From assembly GCF_020165495.1 (NCBI RefSeq), contig NZ_JAIUIE010000009.1:1-64000 (forward strand): DNA of 64,000 nucleotides, written 5' to 3'. Under the pieces are notes generated by a model that saw only the letters and a program-made list of their open reading frames with translations, had not been told where the DNA came from and did not search any database. Of this stretch, positions 1 through 8,762 are shown one piece after another. The stretch is from Mesorhizobium sp. BR1-1-16 (lineage in GTDB: Bacteria > Pseudomonadota > Alphaproteobacteria > Rhizobiales > Kaistiaceae). Each line of letters begins with the position of its first letter. Position 1 is the first letter of the stretch. A program made the position numbers and the translations under genes.

Positions 1-50
1 GCTTCGGCCGGGGTCCCCCGTCTCCCTTCCGACGTTCCGGAGCGACATCC

Positions 51-998
51 ATGGTCCGCTACATCGTCAAGCGTCTGTTGATCGCCGTGCCGACGATCAT
101 TCTGATCTCGATGTTCGTGTTCTCGCTGCAGAAGCTGCTGCCGGGCGATCCGGCGCTGATCATGGCAGGCGAGCAGCGCGACCCTGCGGCCATCGCATAT
201 TACCGGGCGAAGTATCACCTCATGGAGCCGATCCCGACCCAATATGTCTATTGGGTCAAGGACATGCTGCATGGCGATTTCGGCATGTCGCTGCGCACCA
301 GCCAGCCGGTGCTGACTCTGATCGGCCAGAAACTGCCGATCACCATCCAGCTTGCGGTGATGTCGATGGTCCTCGCGCTGGTCATCGGCATTCCGGCCGG
401 CATCCTGTCGGCGGTCAAGAAGGGCACGGTCACCGATTACGTCGCCAACATCGTTGCCCTTTCGGGGCTATCGATCCCCAATTTCTGGCTCGGGATCATG
501 ATGATCCTGCTGTTTTCCGTGAAGCTCGGCTGGTTGCCGGCCTCGGGCTACGTGTCCTTGTTCGACGATCCGATCCAGTCGCTCAGAACGATGATCATGC
601 CGTCGCTGGCGCTAGGCGCGATGATCGCCTCCGCCTTCATGCGCCATGCCCGCTCGGCGATGCTCACCGTGCTCAAGACCGACTATGTGCGTACAGCGCG
701 CGCCAAGGGGCTCAAGGAATATGTGGTCGTACTCAAGCACGCCTTCCGCAACGCTCTGATCCCGGTTGTCACGGTCGCGGCACTGATCTTCGGTGAGTTG
801 CTCGCCGGCGCCGTTTTGACGGAGCAGGTCTTCACCATCCCCGGCTTCGGCAAGCTGATCGTCGATGCGGTGTTCAACCGCGACTATGCGGTCGTGCAGG
901 GCGTCGTGCTCTGCACGGGCGTGATGTTCATCTTCATGAACCTCATCGCCGACGTCGCTTATATCCTGCTCAATCCACGCCTGAAGGGCTCGCTATGA
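51..998 (+). CDS. Dipeptide/oligopeptide-type ABC transporter permease (DppB/GsiC-like)
   Basis: Inner-membrane permease of a peptide-class ABC importer, 315 aa, a usual length for DppB/OppB. It opens with an amphipathic stretch and a first membrane helix (about residues 9-30), followed by the family signature PGDPA and a block of hydrophobic helices. The cytoplasmic coupling loop (DYVRTARAKGL, near residue 209) contacts the ATPase. The ATG at 51 is preceded by CGGAG. The stop overlaps the start of the next permease by four bases, so the two are one transcription unit. The binding protein and ATPases are not visible and presumably lie left of the window. The gamma-glutamyltransferase downstream hints at glutathione or gamma-glutamyl peptides as substrate, which is inference only. 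Confidence 0.9.
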   Translation: MVRYIVKRLLIAVPTIILISMFVFSLQKLLPGDPALIMAGEQRDPAAIAYYRAKYHLMEPIPTQYVYWVKDMLHGDFGMSLRTSQPVLTLIGQKLPITIQLAVMSMVLALVIGIPAGILSAVKKGTVTDYVANIVALSGLSIPNFWLGIMMILLFSVKLGWLPASGYVSLFDDPIQSLRTMIMPSLALGAMIASAFMRHARSAMLTVLKTDYVRTARAKGLKEYVVVLKHAFRNALIPVVTVAALIFGELLAGAVLTEQVFTIPGFGKLIVDAVFNRDYAVVQGVVLCTGVMFIFMNLIADVAYILLNPRLKGSL

Positions 999-1876
999 CC
1001 AGCATCACGGCGGGCAGCCTCGAAAGCACGGCGACGCCGCGCAGCCCCAATCGCGCGTGGAGGAAGCTGAGGTCGCACAAAAGTGCGCTGTTCGGCTTCG
1101 GCATCGTCTTCTTCTTCGTGCTGGTCGCCGTCCTCGCCCCGGTCCTGCCGATCCCGAGCCCCACCGCCACGGACTGGGGCGCCATCCGCAAGCCGCCATC
1201 GCTGATGCACTGGCTGGGCACGGACGACCTTGGGCGGGACGAGCTGTCGCGCATGATCTGGGGCGCGCAGGCCTCCCTCCTCGCCGGCGTCGTCTCGGTG
1301 ATGATCACCATCGTGATCGCCGTGCCGACTGGCCTGGTCGCGGGCTATTTCGGCGGCTGGATCGATCAGATCGTCTCGCGCGTGACCGACGCTCTGCTCG
1401 CGACGCCGTTCCTGATCCTGGCGATCGCGCTCGCCGCCTTCCTCGGCCCGAGCCTCACCAATGCGATGATCGCCATTGGCGTGTCGGCGATGCCGATCTT
1501 CATCCGCGTCACGCGCGGCCAGGTGCTGGCGGTCAAGACCGAGGATTATGTGGAGGGCGCGCGGGCCATCGGGCTCGGCCATTTCCGCATCATCACGCGC
1601 TACATCCTGCCCAACGTCTTTTCGGCAATCCTGGTGCAATCGACCCTGAGCATTGCGGTGGCGATCATCGCCGAGGCGAGCCTGTCCTTTCTCGGCCTCG
1701 GCCAGCAGCCGCCTGCCCCCAGCTGGGGCTCGATGCTCAACACCGCCAAGAACTTCCTCGAACAGGCAACGTGGATGGCGGTCTGGCCCGGGGTCGCGAT
1801 CTTCCTGGTGGTGATCGGCTTCAACCTCCTGGGCGACGGCCTGCGCGACGCGCTCGATCCACGCGAAACCGAGTGA
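995..1876 (+). CDS. Dipeptide/oligopeptide-type ABC transporter permease (DppC/GsiD-like)
   Basis: Second inner-membrane subunit of the same importer, 293 aa. The N-terminal cytoplasmic segment is followed by a membrane helix near residues 34-55, the typical HWLGTDDLGRD signature of DppC-type permeases and five further helices. The coupling loop reads EDYVEGARAIGLGHFR and the C-terminus ends in GDGLRDALDPR, characteristic of the family. Its ATG overlaps the stop of the preceding permease (ATGA), which implies translational coupling. It is followed after 35 bases by the gamma-glutamyltransferase gene. Confidence 0.92.
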   Translation: MTSITAGSLESTATPRSPNRAWRKLRSHKSALFGFGIVFFFVLVAVLAPVLPIPSPTATDWGAIRKPPSLMHWLGTDDLGRDELSRMIWGAQASLLAGVVSVMITIVIAVPTGLVAGYFGGWIDQIVSRVTDALLATPFLILAIALAAFLGPSLTNAMIAIGVSAMPIFIRVTRGQVLAVKTEDYVEGARAIGLGHFRIITRYILPNVFSAILVQSTLSIAVAIIAEASLSFLGLGQQPPAPSWGSMLNTAKNFLEQATWMAVWPGVAIFLVVIGFNLLGDGLRDALDPRETE

Positions 1877-1911
1877 ATACAAAGACAATTTCGACAAAGG
1901 GAGTAAGCGAG

Positions 1912-3693
1912 ATGGCCGCCAATTCGCCACGCCAGCAAATCGTAGGAACGTTCGGGGTCGTCGCCTCGTCACACTGGATCGCTTCGGCGGTCGGGATGAG
2001 CATGCTGGAAAAGGGCGGCAACGCCTTCGACGCGGCCGTCGCGACGGGCCTGGTCCTCCAGGTCCTCGAGCCTCATCTCAACGGCCCCGGCGGCGACATG
2101 CCGGCGGTGTTCTATTCGAAGAAGACGGACAAGGTTGAGGTGATCTGCGGCCAGGGGCCGGCGCCGGCCGCCGCTTCCATCGCTCATTATCGAGCCGAAG
2201 GGCTCGATCGGATCCCGGGCAACGGACTTCTGGCGACGGTCATTCCCGGCTCGTTCGGCGGCTGGATGCTGATGCTGCGCGATTATGGCCGGCTGTCGCT
2301 CCGCGATGTGCTCTCCCCAGCCCTCCGCTACGCGGAAAACGGCCATCCGATGCTACCGCGCGTCGCCACGACCATCGCTGATCTCGGCGAATTCTTCCGC
2401 GAGGAATGGCCGACCTCGTTCGACACCTGGTTGCCGGGCGGGAAGGCGCCGGCGCCCTGGTCGAAATTCACCAACCCGGCACTGGCACGGACATGGCGCC
2501 GGCTGCTCGACGAGGCCGAGTCGCGGCGCGGCCGGGAGGCGCAGATCGAAGGCGCGCGCGAGGCCTTTTACTCGGGCTTCGTTGCCGAGGCGGTGGATCG
2601 CTTCGTTCGCGACACGGCGCTGATGGATGAAAGCGGCCAGCGGCATAAAGGCGTCCTCACCGGCGCCGACATGGCAGCGTGGCGCGCCACGATCGAGGCA
2701 CCGGCGATCGGCCGATATCACGACTGGATGATCGCCAAGACCGGACCGTGGGGACAGGGACCGGTCTTCCTCGAGGCGCTGGCGATCCTTGAGGAATTCG
2801 ATCTCGCGGCGATGGACCCGAACGGGCCGGACTTCGTCCACACGGTCATCGAAGCAGAGAAGCTCGCCTTCGCCGATCGCGAGGTCTATTACGGCGATCC
2901 AGCCGCCATCGATGTCCCGCTCGCGCATTTGCTGTCGTCCGACTATGCACGCGAGCGTGCCCGGCTAATCAGCGGGCGGGCCTCGGCGGAACTGCGGCCG
3001 GGTGTCATCCCCGGCTATGAAGATCTCGTCGCACGGACCATGGCCATGCTCGCGCCAATGAGCGGCGGCGCCGTCTACGAGCCGACCATGGAGCATCTCA
3101 CGGAGCGACGCGGCGACACGGTTCACCTCGACGTCATCGACGAAGAGGGCAACATGGTGTCGGTCACGCCGTCGGGCGGGTGGCTGCAGTCCTCGCCGGT
3201 CATCCCGGAACTCGGCTTCTGCCTCAACTCGCGCGCCCAGATGTTCTGGTTGACCGAGGGATTGGCGAGTTCGCTCGCGCCGGGCCGGCGGCCGCGCACC
3301 ACCCTCACCCCCTCGCTCGCGCTCAAGAACGGCGTGCCGGCAATGATCTTCGGCACGCCTGGCGGCGACCAGCAGGAGCAGTGGCAGCTGCCGATGTTCC
3401 TGCGCCACGTTCACCACGGTCTCAACCTGCAGGACGCGATCGAGGCCCCCGCCTTCCACACCGCGCATTTCCCGGCCTCCTTCTATCCGCGTACCTCCGA
3501 CCCGGCGAGCCTGATGATCGAACGCGACATCGGGGAAGCAACGCTCGCCGAATTGCGCGCCCGCGGGCATCGCCTGACCGTAGCCGACCCGCAGACCGTC
3601 GGACGCCTGACCGCTGCAGAGCGCGACGCTTCCGGCGTGTTGCGGGCCGGAGCGACCACGCGCCTGCAACAGGCCTATGCGATCGGGCGATGA
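1912..3693 (+). CDS. Gamma-glutamyltransferase family protein
   Basis: Ntn-hydrolase of the gamma-glutamyltranspeptidase family, 593 aa, which hydrolyses or transfers gamma-glutamyl groups from glutathione-like compounds after cleaving itself into two subunits. Visible features are the large-subunit start (ASAVGMSMLEKGGNAFDAAV), the predicted nucleophile Thr403 in GDTVHLDV at the expected start of the small subunit, and a downstream GTPGGD motif. No signal peptide is seen, so unlike secreted GGT it may act in the cytoplasm on imported substrate. The reading frame is open much further upstream, but ATG 1912 is chosen because AAAGGGAG lies just before it and family homology begins there. It follows two peptide permeases, so it probably processes what they import. 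Confidence 0.88.
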   Translation: MAANSPRQQIVGTFGVVASSHWIASAVGMSMLEKGGNAFDAAVATGLVLQVLEPHLNGPGGDMPAVFYSKKTDKVEVICGQGPAPAAASIAHYRAEGLDRIPGNGLLATVIPGSFGGWMLMLRDYGRLSLRDVLSPALRYAENGHPMLPRVATTIADLGEFFREEWPTSFDTWLPGGKAPAPWSKFTNPALARTWRRLLDEAESRRGREAQIEGAREAFYSGFVAEAVDRFVRDTALMDESGQRHKGVLTGADMAAWRATIEAPAIGRYHDWMIAKTGPWGQGPVFLEALAILEEFDLAAMDPNGPDFVHTVIEAEKLAFADREVYYGDPAAIDVPLAHLLSSDYARERARLISGRASAELRPGVIPGYEDLVARTMAMLAPMSGGAVYEPTMEHLTERRGDTVHLDVIDEEGNMVSVTPSGGWLQSSPVIPELGFCLNSRAQMFWLTEGLASSLAPGRRPRTTLTPSLALKNGVPAMIFGTPGGDQQEQWQLPMFLRHVHHGLNLQDAIEAPAFHTAHFPASFYPRTSDPASLMIERDIGEATLAELRARGHRLTVADPQTVGRLTAAERDASGVLRAGATTRLQQAYAIGR

Positions 3694-3785
3694 GACATGA
3701 CCAATATCGCCAATCGATCGGCCGACGCTGATGCCTCCCGAGGCCGTCATGGCCGGTCCGGGGATTATCCTGAACGGAGCGCTAG

Positions 3786-4805
3786 ATGACCATCCCCACC
3801 GAAACCGGGCGTTTTGCCCTCGGCGATCTCAAGCTGCAATCGGGCGAGGTGTTGCCCGACGCGACCTTGAGCTGGAAGAGCTACGGTACGCTGTCGCCGT
3901 CGCGCGACAATGTCATCGTCTATCCCACCAGCTACACCGCCAAGCACAGCGACCAGGAATGGCTGATCGCCCCCGACAAGGTGCTGGACCCCAGCCGCTG
4001 GTTCATCGTCACGCCTGACATGTTCGGCAACGGACTATCGTCGAGCCCGTCGAACACGCCGGACTATCCGAACCTAGTCACCGCCACCGACAATGTCCGC
4101 GCCCAGAGGCGGTTCTTGTCGGAGCAGTTCGGCATCGACCGTATCGCGGCCGTCTATGGCTTCTCGATGGGTGCGCAGCAGGCCTATCACTGGGCGGCGC
4201 TCTATCCCGATGCTGTGGAGCGCGCCATCATCGTCGCTGGCAGCGCCCGCACCTCGACGCACAACAAGGTGTTCCTGCTCTCGTTGTTCGCAGCGTTGGA
4301 AGCGGCGCCGGAATATCTTGGCGGCATCCGCTACGCGTCCGAGCCCGCCAAGGCGCTGCGTACCTTCGCGCGGATCTATGCCGGCTGGGCCATGAGCCAT
4401 TCCTGGTATCGCCAGGACCTGCATCTGAGTGCGACCGGCGCGACCGACCTCGAGGATTTCCTCACCAATAAATGGGCGCCGGATTTCATCGCAGCCGGCG
4501 CCGCCAACCTCCACGCACAGGGGCTGACCTGGCTGAATGGCGATATCAGCGACAACGACCTCTATGGCGGCGATCTGGTCAAGGCGCTGAACGCCATCGA
4601 GGCCAGCATATTGCTGTTGCCGGGGCGTACCGACATGTATTTCCCGCCGGATGACAACGCCCTCGACGTGCCGCACCTCGCCCGGAGCGAGCTGCGGCCG
4701 ATCCCCAGCATTTGGGGACATGTCGCCGGCGCGCCGGAGAACAATCCCCCCGATTTGGCCTTTCTGAGGAATGCCGTTCTGGACTGGCTCGATCGGCCGG
4801 TTTGA
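3786..4805 (+). CDS. Alpha/beta-fold hydrolase, homoserine O-acetyltransferase (MetX)-like
   Basis: 339-aa alpha/beta hydrolase resembling the MetX homoserine O-acetyltransferase family, which also includes many hydrolases that are not acyltransferases. The nucleophile elbow is GFSMG with Ser127; Asp283 (PGRTDMYFP) and His312 (WGHVAGAPE) complete a plausible triad. The start region YGTLSPSRDNVIVYPTSY is typical of the group. A 30-codon open frame (3697-3789) with no recognisable product ends exactly across this ATG (ATGA), so the gene may be translationally coupled to the gene before it. Placement after the gamma-glutamyltransferase suggests an accessory role in the same catabolic unit, perhaps hydrolysing an amide or ester. 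The substrate is unknown. Confidence 0.75.
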   Translation: MTIPTETGRFALGDLKLQSGEVLPDATLSWKSYGTLSPSRDNVIVYPTSYTAKHSDQEWLIAPDKVLDPSRWFIVTPDMFGNGLSSSPSNTPDYPNLVTATDNVRAQRRFLSEQFGIDRIAAVYGFSMGAQQAYHWAALYPDAVERAIIVAGSARTSTHNKVFLLSLFAALEAAPEYLGGIRYASEPAKALRTFARIYAGWAMSHSWYRQDLHLSATGATDLEDFLTNKWAPDFIAAGAANLHAQGLTWLNGDISDNDLYGGDLVKALNAIEASILLLPGRTDMYFPPDDNALDVPHLARSELRPIPSIWGHVAGAPENNPPDLAFLRNAVLDWLDRPV

Positions 4806-4868
4806 CACCGGCACCGCAAGCCGAGCCGGGGATGTTCTGCAGAGATGTGTTCTTCGGCCGGCGCGCCG

Positions 4869-5219
4869 CTATTTCTGGAAGAAGATCGGCCGGAGATCGG
4901 TCCAGCGGCGGCTGCCCTCAACCGTCACCAGCGGAACCTGGCAGGGCCTGCACAGGGCCCACCAGTCCTTCATGACCGGGTTCTGCGCCAGTTCACGAGC
5001 GTCTGCGGCCCGGTCAGCTCCCCTGTACTCGTAGTAGGAGAACAGGAGGTTCTTCTCCGGCATCAGGAAGATCGAATAATTGGATATGCCGGCGCGGCTC
5101 GTCGCCGCCTGAACCTCGGGCCACGGATTGGCGTGCAGATCGCAATAGGTTTCGATGGTTTCGGGCCGTATTCCGACCACCGCGCCGACACGAAGAACGG
5201 ATTCGCGTTCCGAGGTCAT
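4869..5219 (-). CDS. L-rhamnose mutarotase (RhaM) family protein
   Basis: 116-aa protein of the RhaM/DUF718 family, small dimeric ferredoxin-like enzymes that interconvert anomers of 6-deoxy-L-sugars. Family features visible are the leading GAVVGIRPETIETYCDLHANPWPEV with its His, the NYSIFLMPEKNLLFSYYEY strand pair and the trailing double Trp (DWWALC). A strong ribosome site AGGGAGG precedes ATG 5219. It is the last gene of the minus-strand sugar operon, twelve bases after the GntR regulator. In a locus with fuconolactonase and fucosidases the likely substrate is L-fucose (or L-galactose) rather than L-rhamnose, which is inference from context. Confidence 0.85.
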   Translation of the reverse strand: MTSERESVLRVGAVVGIRPETIETYCDLHANPWPEVQAATSRAGISNYSIFLMPEKNLLFSYYEYRGADRAADARELAQNPVMKDWWALCRPCQVPLVTVEGSRRWTDLRPIFFQK

Positions 5220-5231
5220 GGCGAGCCTCCC

Positions 5232-5930
5232 TTAGTTTTCCGGTATGTATTGGCTCATGTTTTCGAAGGCGCGGCGCACATGGTGCTGCGCGGCCGCGAT
5301 GGCTTTGCCAGCATCGCGCGCGCGGATCGCTTCAATGATCATCCAGTGCTCTTCAGAGATTTGGCTGAGGCGGTCGAGGTTGTAGCCGAAGACGTCACGC
5401 AGCGAACTGGTCAGGTTGCTGTAGCGCGCAATCAGGTTGGCGACTTCCCGATTGCGGCAGAGCGCCTCTATGGTTGCATGCAGCAACCGGTTCTGCTCGT
5501 GGCAGGCGGCGATATCCCCACGCTCAACCAGGGCGTCGAAGCGCTTCTGGATCGCGACGAGCGCTTCGTCCAACGCAGCGTCGGCGCCCTTGATCGCATC
5601 GCTATAGATGATCGTGTAGAGCGCGCTCCGGACCTCATAGATGTCGGCAACGAACCTGCGGTCGATGGGCCGGACGCTGGCGCCGCGGTTCGGCGACATG
5701 ATGACGAAGCCCTCGCCCTGCAACTGCTGCAGCGCCTCGCGGATCGGCATCGGGCTCAAGCCGTAGCGCTTCGAGAGCTCGGCCACTTTGAGGCGGGCGC
5801 CGGGCGAATAGACCCCGTTGACGATATCCGCCAGGATCGCCTTATGGACCCTGCGATACGACGTGCCGCCGAGCCCTTCGCCGCTTGCGCTAGCCGGGGA
5901 TGCGGTCTGGGTGAGCATCGTGTCGGTCAC
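5232..5930 (-). CDS. GntR family transcriptional regulator (FCD domain)
   Basis: 232-aa repressor-type regulator. An N-terminal winged helix-turn-helix (about residues 25-90, KVAELSKRYGLSPMPIREALQQL) is followed by an all-helical FCD ligand-binding domain with conserved metal-binding His residues (for example ACHEQNRLLHATIE). FCD regulators commonly sense sugar acids. The frame starts with GTG at 5930; an ATG four codons later (5918) is an alternative. The gene sits inside the sugar operon between the fuconolactonase and mutarotase genes, so it likely controls that operon, perhaps through the palindrome at 12199-12219. The effector might be L-fuconate or 2-keto-3-deoxy-L-fuconate; this is inferred. 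Confidence 0.88.
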   Translation of the reverse strand: MTDTMLTQTASPASASGEGLGGTSYRRVHKAILADIVNGVYSPGARLKVAELSKRYGLSPMPIREALQQLQGEGFVIMSPNRGASVRPIDRRFVADIYEVRSALYTIIYSDAIKGADAALDEALVAIQKRFDALVERGDIAACHEQNRLLHATIEALCRNREVANLIARYSNLTSSLRDVFGYNLDRLSQISEEHWMIIEAIRARDAGKAIAAAQHHVRRAFENMSQYIPEN

Positions 5931-6063
5931 CTTGGATCTCTCGCGATTGTTCTAGCCTCAGCTTGGGCTATGGTTCGGATCTGAGGGGACATCGGGTCAA
6001 ATCGAGCGCTTCGATATCCATCCCCGATGCGACGGTCTCCGATACGCGCGTCCAAAGCAATCA

Positions 6064-6897
6064 TCAGGATTTCTCGCTCTGGCTCAGCCGATAGAAGGCG
6101 GCCGCATTATCACGAAAGATGGACTGCTGCTCGGCGGCGGCCACCAGCGCCTTCATGCCGGCAAAAGCGCTCGCATAGCCGCCTTCCCGCTCGGCGACCG
6201 GCCAGTCGCTTCCCCAGATTAGCCGCTCGGCGCCGTACCAGTTTCTGAGGCGCGTGAAGAGCGCCTGGAGATCAGCCTGCGGATCGGGCGCTCGATGAGC
6301 GAAGGGATACCCCGACAGCTTGACGAAACAATTGGCGTGCCGGGAAAGCGCCTGCATGCCGGCTTCCCAACGGGGGAACAGCGCCGGATGTCGCCAGGGC
6401 TTGCCCATATGGTCGATGACGACGCGCAGCTGCGGCAGCGCCCTGCACAGGGCATCGATGCCGTCCAGATGCCGCGCATCCACCAGCGCATCGAAGGCGA
6501 GGCCGCTCGACCCGATCTCGGAGAGTTCTTGCAGCGCCTCGTCCATCAGGAGCCAGGCGAGATCATCATATTTCTGCAGCATCGGCCGCACACCGACCAG
6601 CCATTCGGCATGGGGCAGCGCCAGCAGGCGCGACGGGCCGCCGTCGATATGCGGATCCCACCAGCCGACAACGCCGGCGACGAAAGGCGTCTCGGCGGCA
6701 AGCCGCAGCAGGAAGCCGGTTTCCTCCAGCGTATCCGTCGCCTGAACCAGGATCGTGGTCGAGACGCCCGATTGGTCAAGCTGCGGCTTCAACTGCGCGG
6801 GCTCGAAATCGCGGTAGAGGACGGAATCCTGCGGCACCGGAAAGCTGTAGTCACCGCGCGACAGGCGCCAGAAATGCTGGTGCGCATCGATGATCAT
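6064..6897 (-). CDS. Amidohydrolase-2 family lactonase, probable L-fuconolactonase
   Basis: 277-aa TIM-barrel metal-dependent hydrolase. The metal-binding HxH motif is at residues 6-8 (IDAHQHFW), followed by the typical start of sugar-lactone hydrolases of the amidohydrolase-2 family. Further signatures are VVIDHMGKP and the late LIWGSDWPV with the catalytic Asp. This group includes L-fuconolactonase, which opens L-fucono-1,4/1,5-lactone to L-fuconate and often also accepts L-galactonolactone. The ATG overlaps the stop of the upstream aldo/keto reductase gene, so the oxidising and lactone-opening steps are made together. No signal peptide, hence cytoplasmic. Confidence 0.85.
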   Translation of the reverse strand: MIIDAHQHFWRLSRGDYSFPVPQDSVLYRDFEPAQLKPQLDQSGVSTTILVQATDTLEETGFLLRLAAETPFVAGVVGWWDPHIDGGPSRLLALPHAEWLVGVRPMLQKYDDLAWLLMDEALQELSEIGSSGLAFDALVDARHLDGIDALCRALPQLRVVIDHMGKPWRHPALFPRWEAGMQALSRHANCFVKLSGYPFAHRAPDPQADLQALFTRLRNWYGAERLIWGSDWPVAEREGGYASAFAGMKALVAAAEQQSIFRDNAAAFYRLSQSEKS

Positions 6898-7892
6898 GAC
6901 GAGGCCTCAATCGGTGGACGGACGGCGTCGGTGATCAGGCCCTCAGCCGCGAGGTCGGCCCACAGCGAGTGCGGGATGTCGCGCTGGAGAAAAGCGACAT
7001 TGCGCTCGACTTCGTCGGCAGAGCGCATGCCGACCAGCACGGCGGCGACAGCCGGATGGCGCAGGGGGAACTGCAGCGCCGCAGCCTCCACCGGGACGCC
7101 ATTCCGCGCGCAGACAGCCCGGAGCCGGGCAATGTCGGCAGCGATGTCGGGCGGGATCGGCCGGTAGCGCCAGGTCGCCCCGCCCGCGAGAGCGCCGGAC
7201 ATATACGGGCCGCCAATCAGGACGGAGACGCCACGTCGCTCACAGAGATCAAGCAGGCCGTCATCATCTTGCCGCAGGACGGAATAGGTACCGGCAAGCA
7301 GGAAGCAGTCCCAGTCGCCGGTGTCGAGCGCCATCCGGCAGGGCTCGGCTGCGTTGACGCCGATGCCGATGGCCGAAACCAGGCCCTCCGCGCGAAGGTC
7401 CGCCAGCGTCCGGTAGGCCTCCGCGATCATCTCCGCGAGCGCCGCGCCGCTCGCCTGGCGATCAGGATCGTGCAGGAAGAGCATGGCGGGTGCCAGCTCG
7501 CCAAGGCGGTGGCGACTATCCTCGACCGACCGGAGAATGCCGGCCCGCGAGGCGTCATAGAGAGTCGAGAATGGCAGTGCCTCGGGCCAGTTGGGCTGCG
7601 ATGGCGCCGCCGGTGCCGCATCGAGCAGCCGGCCGACTTTGGTTGAAAGGGTGAAATCCTTATCACGCAGCGTTGCGAGCCCGACGCCGAGGCGCTGCTC
7701 GGCAAGGCCCTGCCCATAATGCGGCGCGACATCGAAGAGATCGATGCCAGCGGCGGCGGCCGCTTGCACGGTCTCGATTGCCTGCTCCGCCGAGGACGGC
7801 TGGTAAAGGCCGCCGAGCGGCGCAGCGCCAAGGCCGAGGACGCTGACGGAGAGCGCCGTTCCGCCGATCTGCCGCCTTTCCATCGCCGTCAT
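6894..7892 (-). CDS. Aldo/keto reductase, probable L-fucose (L-galactose) dehydrogenase
   Basis: About 332-aa aldo/keto reductase. The tetrad is visible as Asp and Tyr in GIDLFDVAPHYGQG, Lys in LSTKVGRL and His in LFLHDPD. This branch includes D-threo-aldose 1-dehydrogenases, which oxidise L-fucose and L-galactose at C1 to the lactone with NAD(P). Directly upstream of a fuconolactonase-like gene (ATGA overlap), that is the best reading. The start is uncertain: the frame opens with GTG 7910, and ATG 7892 and ATG 7883 are both possible. I chose 7892 from the weak GGA upstream and the family start at ERRQIGGT. Confidence 0.85.
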   Translation of the reverse strand: MTAMERRQIGGTALSVSVLGLGAAPLGGLYQPSSAEQAIETVQAAAAAGIDLFDVAPHYGQGLAEQRLGVGLATLRDKDFTLSTKVGRLLDAAPAAPSQPNWPEALPFSTLYDASRAGILRSVEDSRHRLGELAPAMLFLHDPDRQASGAALAEMIAEAYRTLADLRAEGLVSAIGIGVNAAEPCRMALDTGDWDCFLLAGTYSVLRQDDDGLLDLCERRGVSVLIGGPYMSGALAGGATWRYRPIPPDIAADIARLRAVCARNGVPVEAAALQFPLRHPAVAAVLVGMRSADEVERNVAFLQRDIPHSLWADLAAEGLITDAVRPPIEASS

Positions 7893-7922
7893 GCCATCAA
7901 TTCCAAACACTGCACCATGGCT

Positions 7923-8759
7923 TCATCCCTTGACCGAGCCGACCATGATGCCGCCGAGGATCTTCTTCTGGAAGATCAGGAAAATCGCAATGACGGGTGC
8001 AGCGCCGATGACGACGCAGGCCGCGACGAGCGGGATATCGGCGCCATATTCGCCGCGGAGCGACGCGATCCCGACCATCAGCGTCCTGTCGTCCTGCAGC
8101 ACCAGCAAGGACAGCAGCACATCGTTCCAGCAGCTCAGCGTCGTCAGGATGCCGAGCGTGATCAGGACGGGGCGCGCGAGCGGCAGCATGATGAGGCGGT
8201 AGATCTGCCAATAGGAGGCGCCATCGACCTTGGCCGCTTCGCTGAGCTCGCGCGGGATGGACGCGAAGTAGGACGAGGTCAGATAGATGCCGAACGGCGA
8301 GAAGAAGGCGCCGTAGAGGATGCCGAGCCCGACCCGCGAGTTCAGCATGCCGAGTTCGACGATGATGCGGAACAGCGGCACCATGACGACCTGAACCGGG
8401 ATCATCAGTCCCGAGAGCAGGAAGAAATAGATCGCCTTGCGGAAGCGGAAGCGCATCTGCGCCAGCGCATAGCCGGCGAGCGACGAGACGAGAAGCACCA
8501 GCGTGACGCCGATCACCGTGACGATGGCGGAATTCATGAAATAGGCGTCGAGCTTGATGGTGGTCCAGGCGGTGACGAACTTCTCGAATGTCGGTGCGGT
8601 CGGGATCGAGAAGCCGTGCCGGATGAATTCGCGCGTCGACTTCAGCGCGGTGCTGATGGTGAAGAAGATCGGATAGATCGTGCTGGCGGCGAGGATCAGC
8701 ATGAAGGCGCTGACCAGCCAAAGCCCGATGCGCTCCGATCGTTTCTGTGCGAGGCGCAT
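7923..8759 (-). CDS. Carbohydrate ABC transporter permease (MalG-like)
   Basis: 278-aa inner-membrane permease of a CUT1-type sugar importer. Six hydrophobic helices are apparent, starting with a helix near residues 15-37 (SAFMLILAASTIYPIFFTI). The coupling loop reads LSEAAKVDGASYWQIYRLIMLPLARP. It lies three bases after the partner permease. No ATPase gene is present in this operon, so an ATP-binding subunit encoded elsewhere must serve it. The expected cargo is a fucose-containing saccharide, judged from the neighbours. Confidence 0.92.
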   Translation of the reverse strand: MRLAQKRSERIGLWLVSAFMLILAASTIYPIFFTISTALKSTREFIRHGFSIPTAPTFEKFVTAWTTIKLDAYFMNSAIVTVIGVTLVLLVSSLAGYALAQMRFRFRKAIYFFLLSGLMIPVQVVMVPLFRIIVELGMLNSRVGLGILYGAFFSPFGIYLTSSYFASIPRELSEAAKVDGASYWQIYRLIMLPLARPVLITLGILTTLSCWNDVLLSLLVLQDDRTLMVGIASLRGEYGADIPLVAACVVIGAAPVIAIFLIFQKKILGGIMVGSVKG

Positions 8760-8762
8760 CCC

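Noticed and set aside
1057-1911. Upstream extension of the gamma-glutamyltransferase frame across the DppC-like permease
   Set aside because: The extended part is an out-of-frame translation of the permease, with Arg/Pro/Gly-rich nonsense; the family start and ribosome site are at 1912.
3697-3789. A 30-codon frame whose stop overlaps the start of the MetX-like hydrolase
   Set aside because: The ATGA overlap is suggestive of coupling, but the peptide is low in complexity, has no ribosome site and such short frames are common by chance. Noted only within the hydrolase entry.
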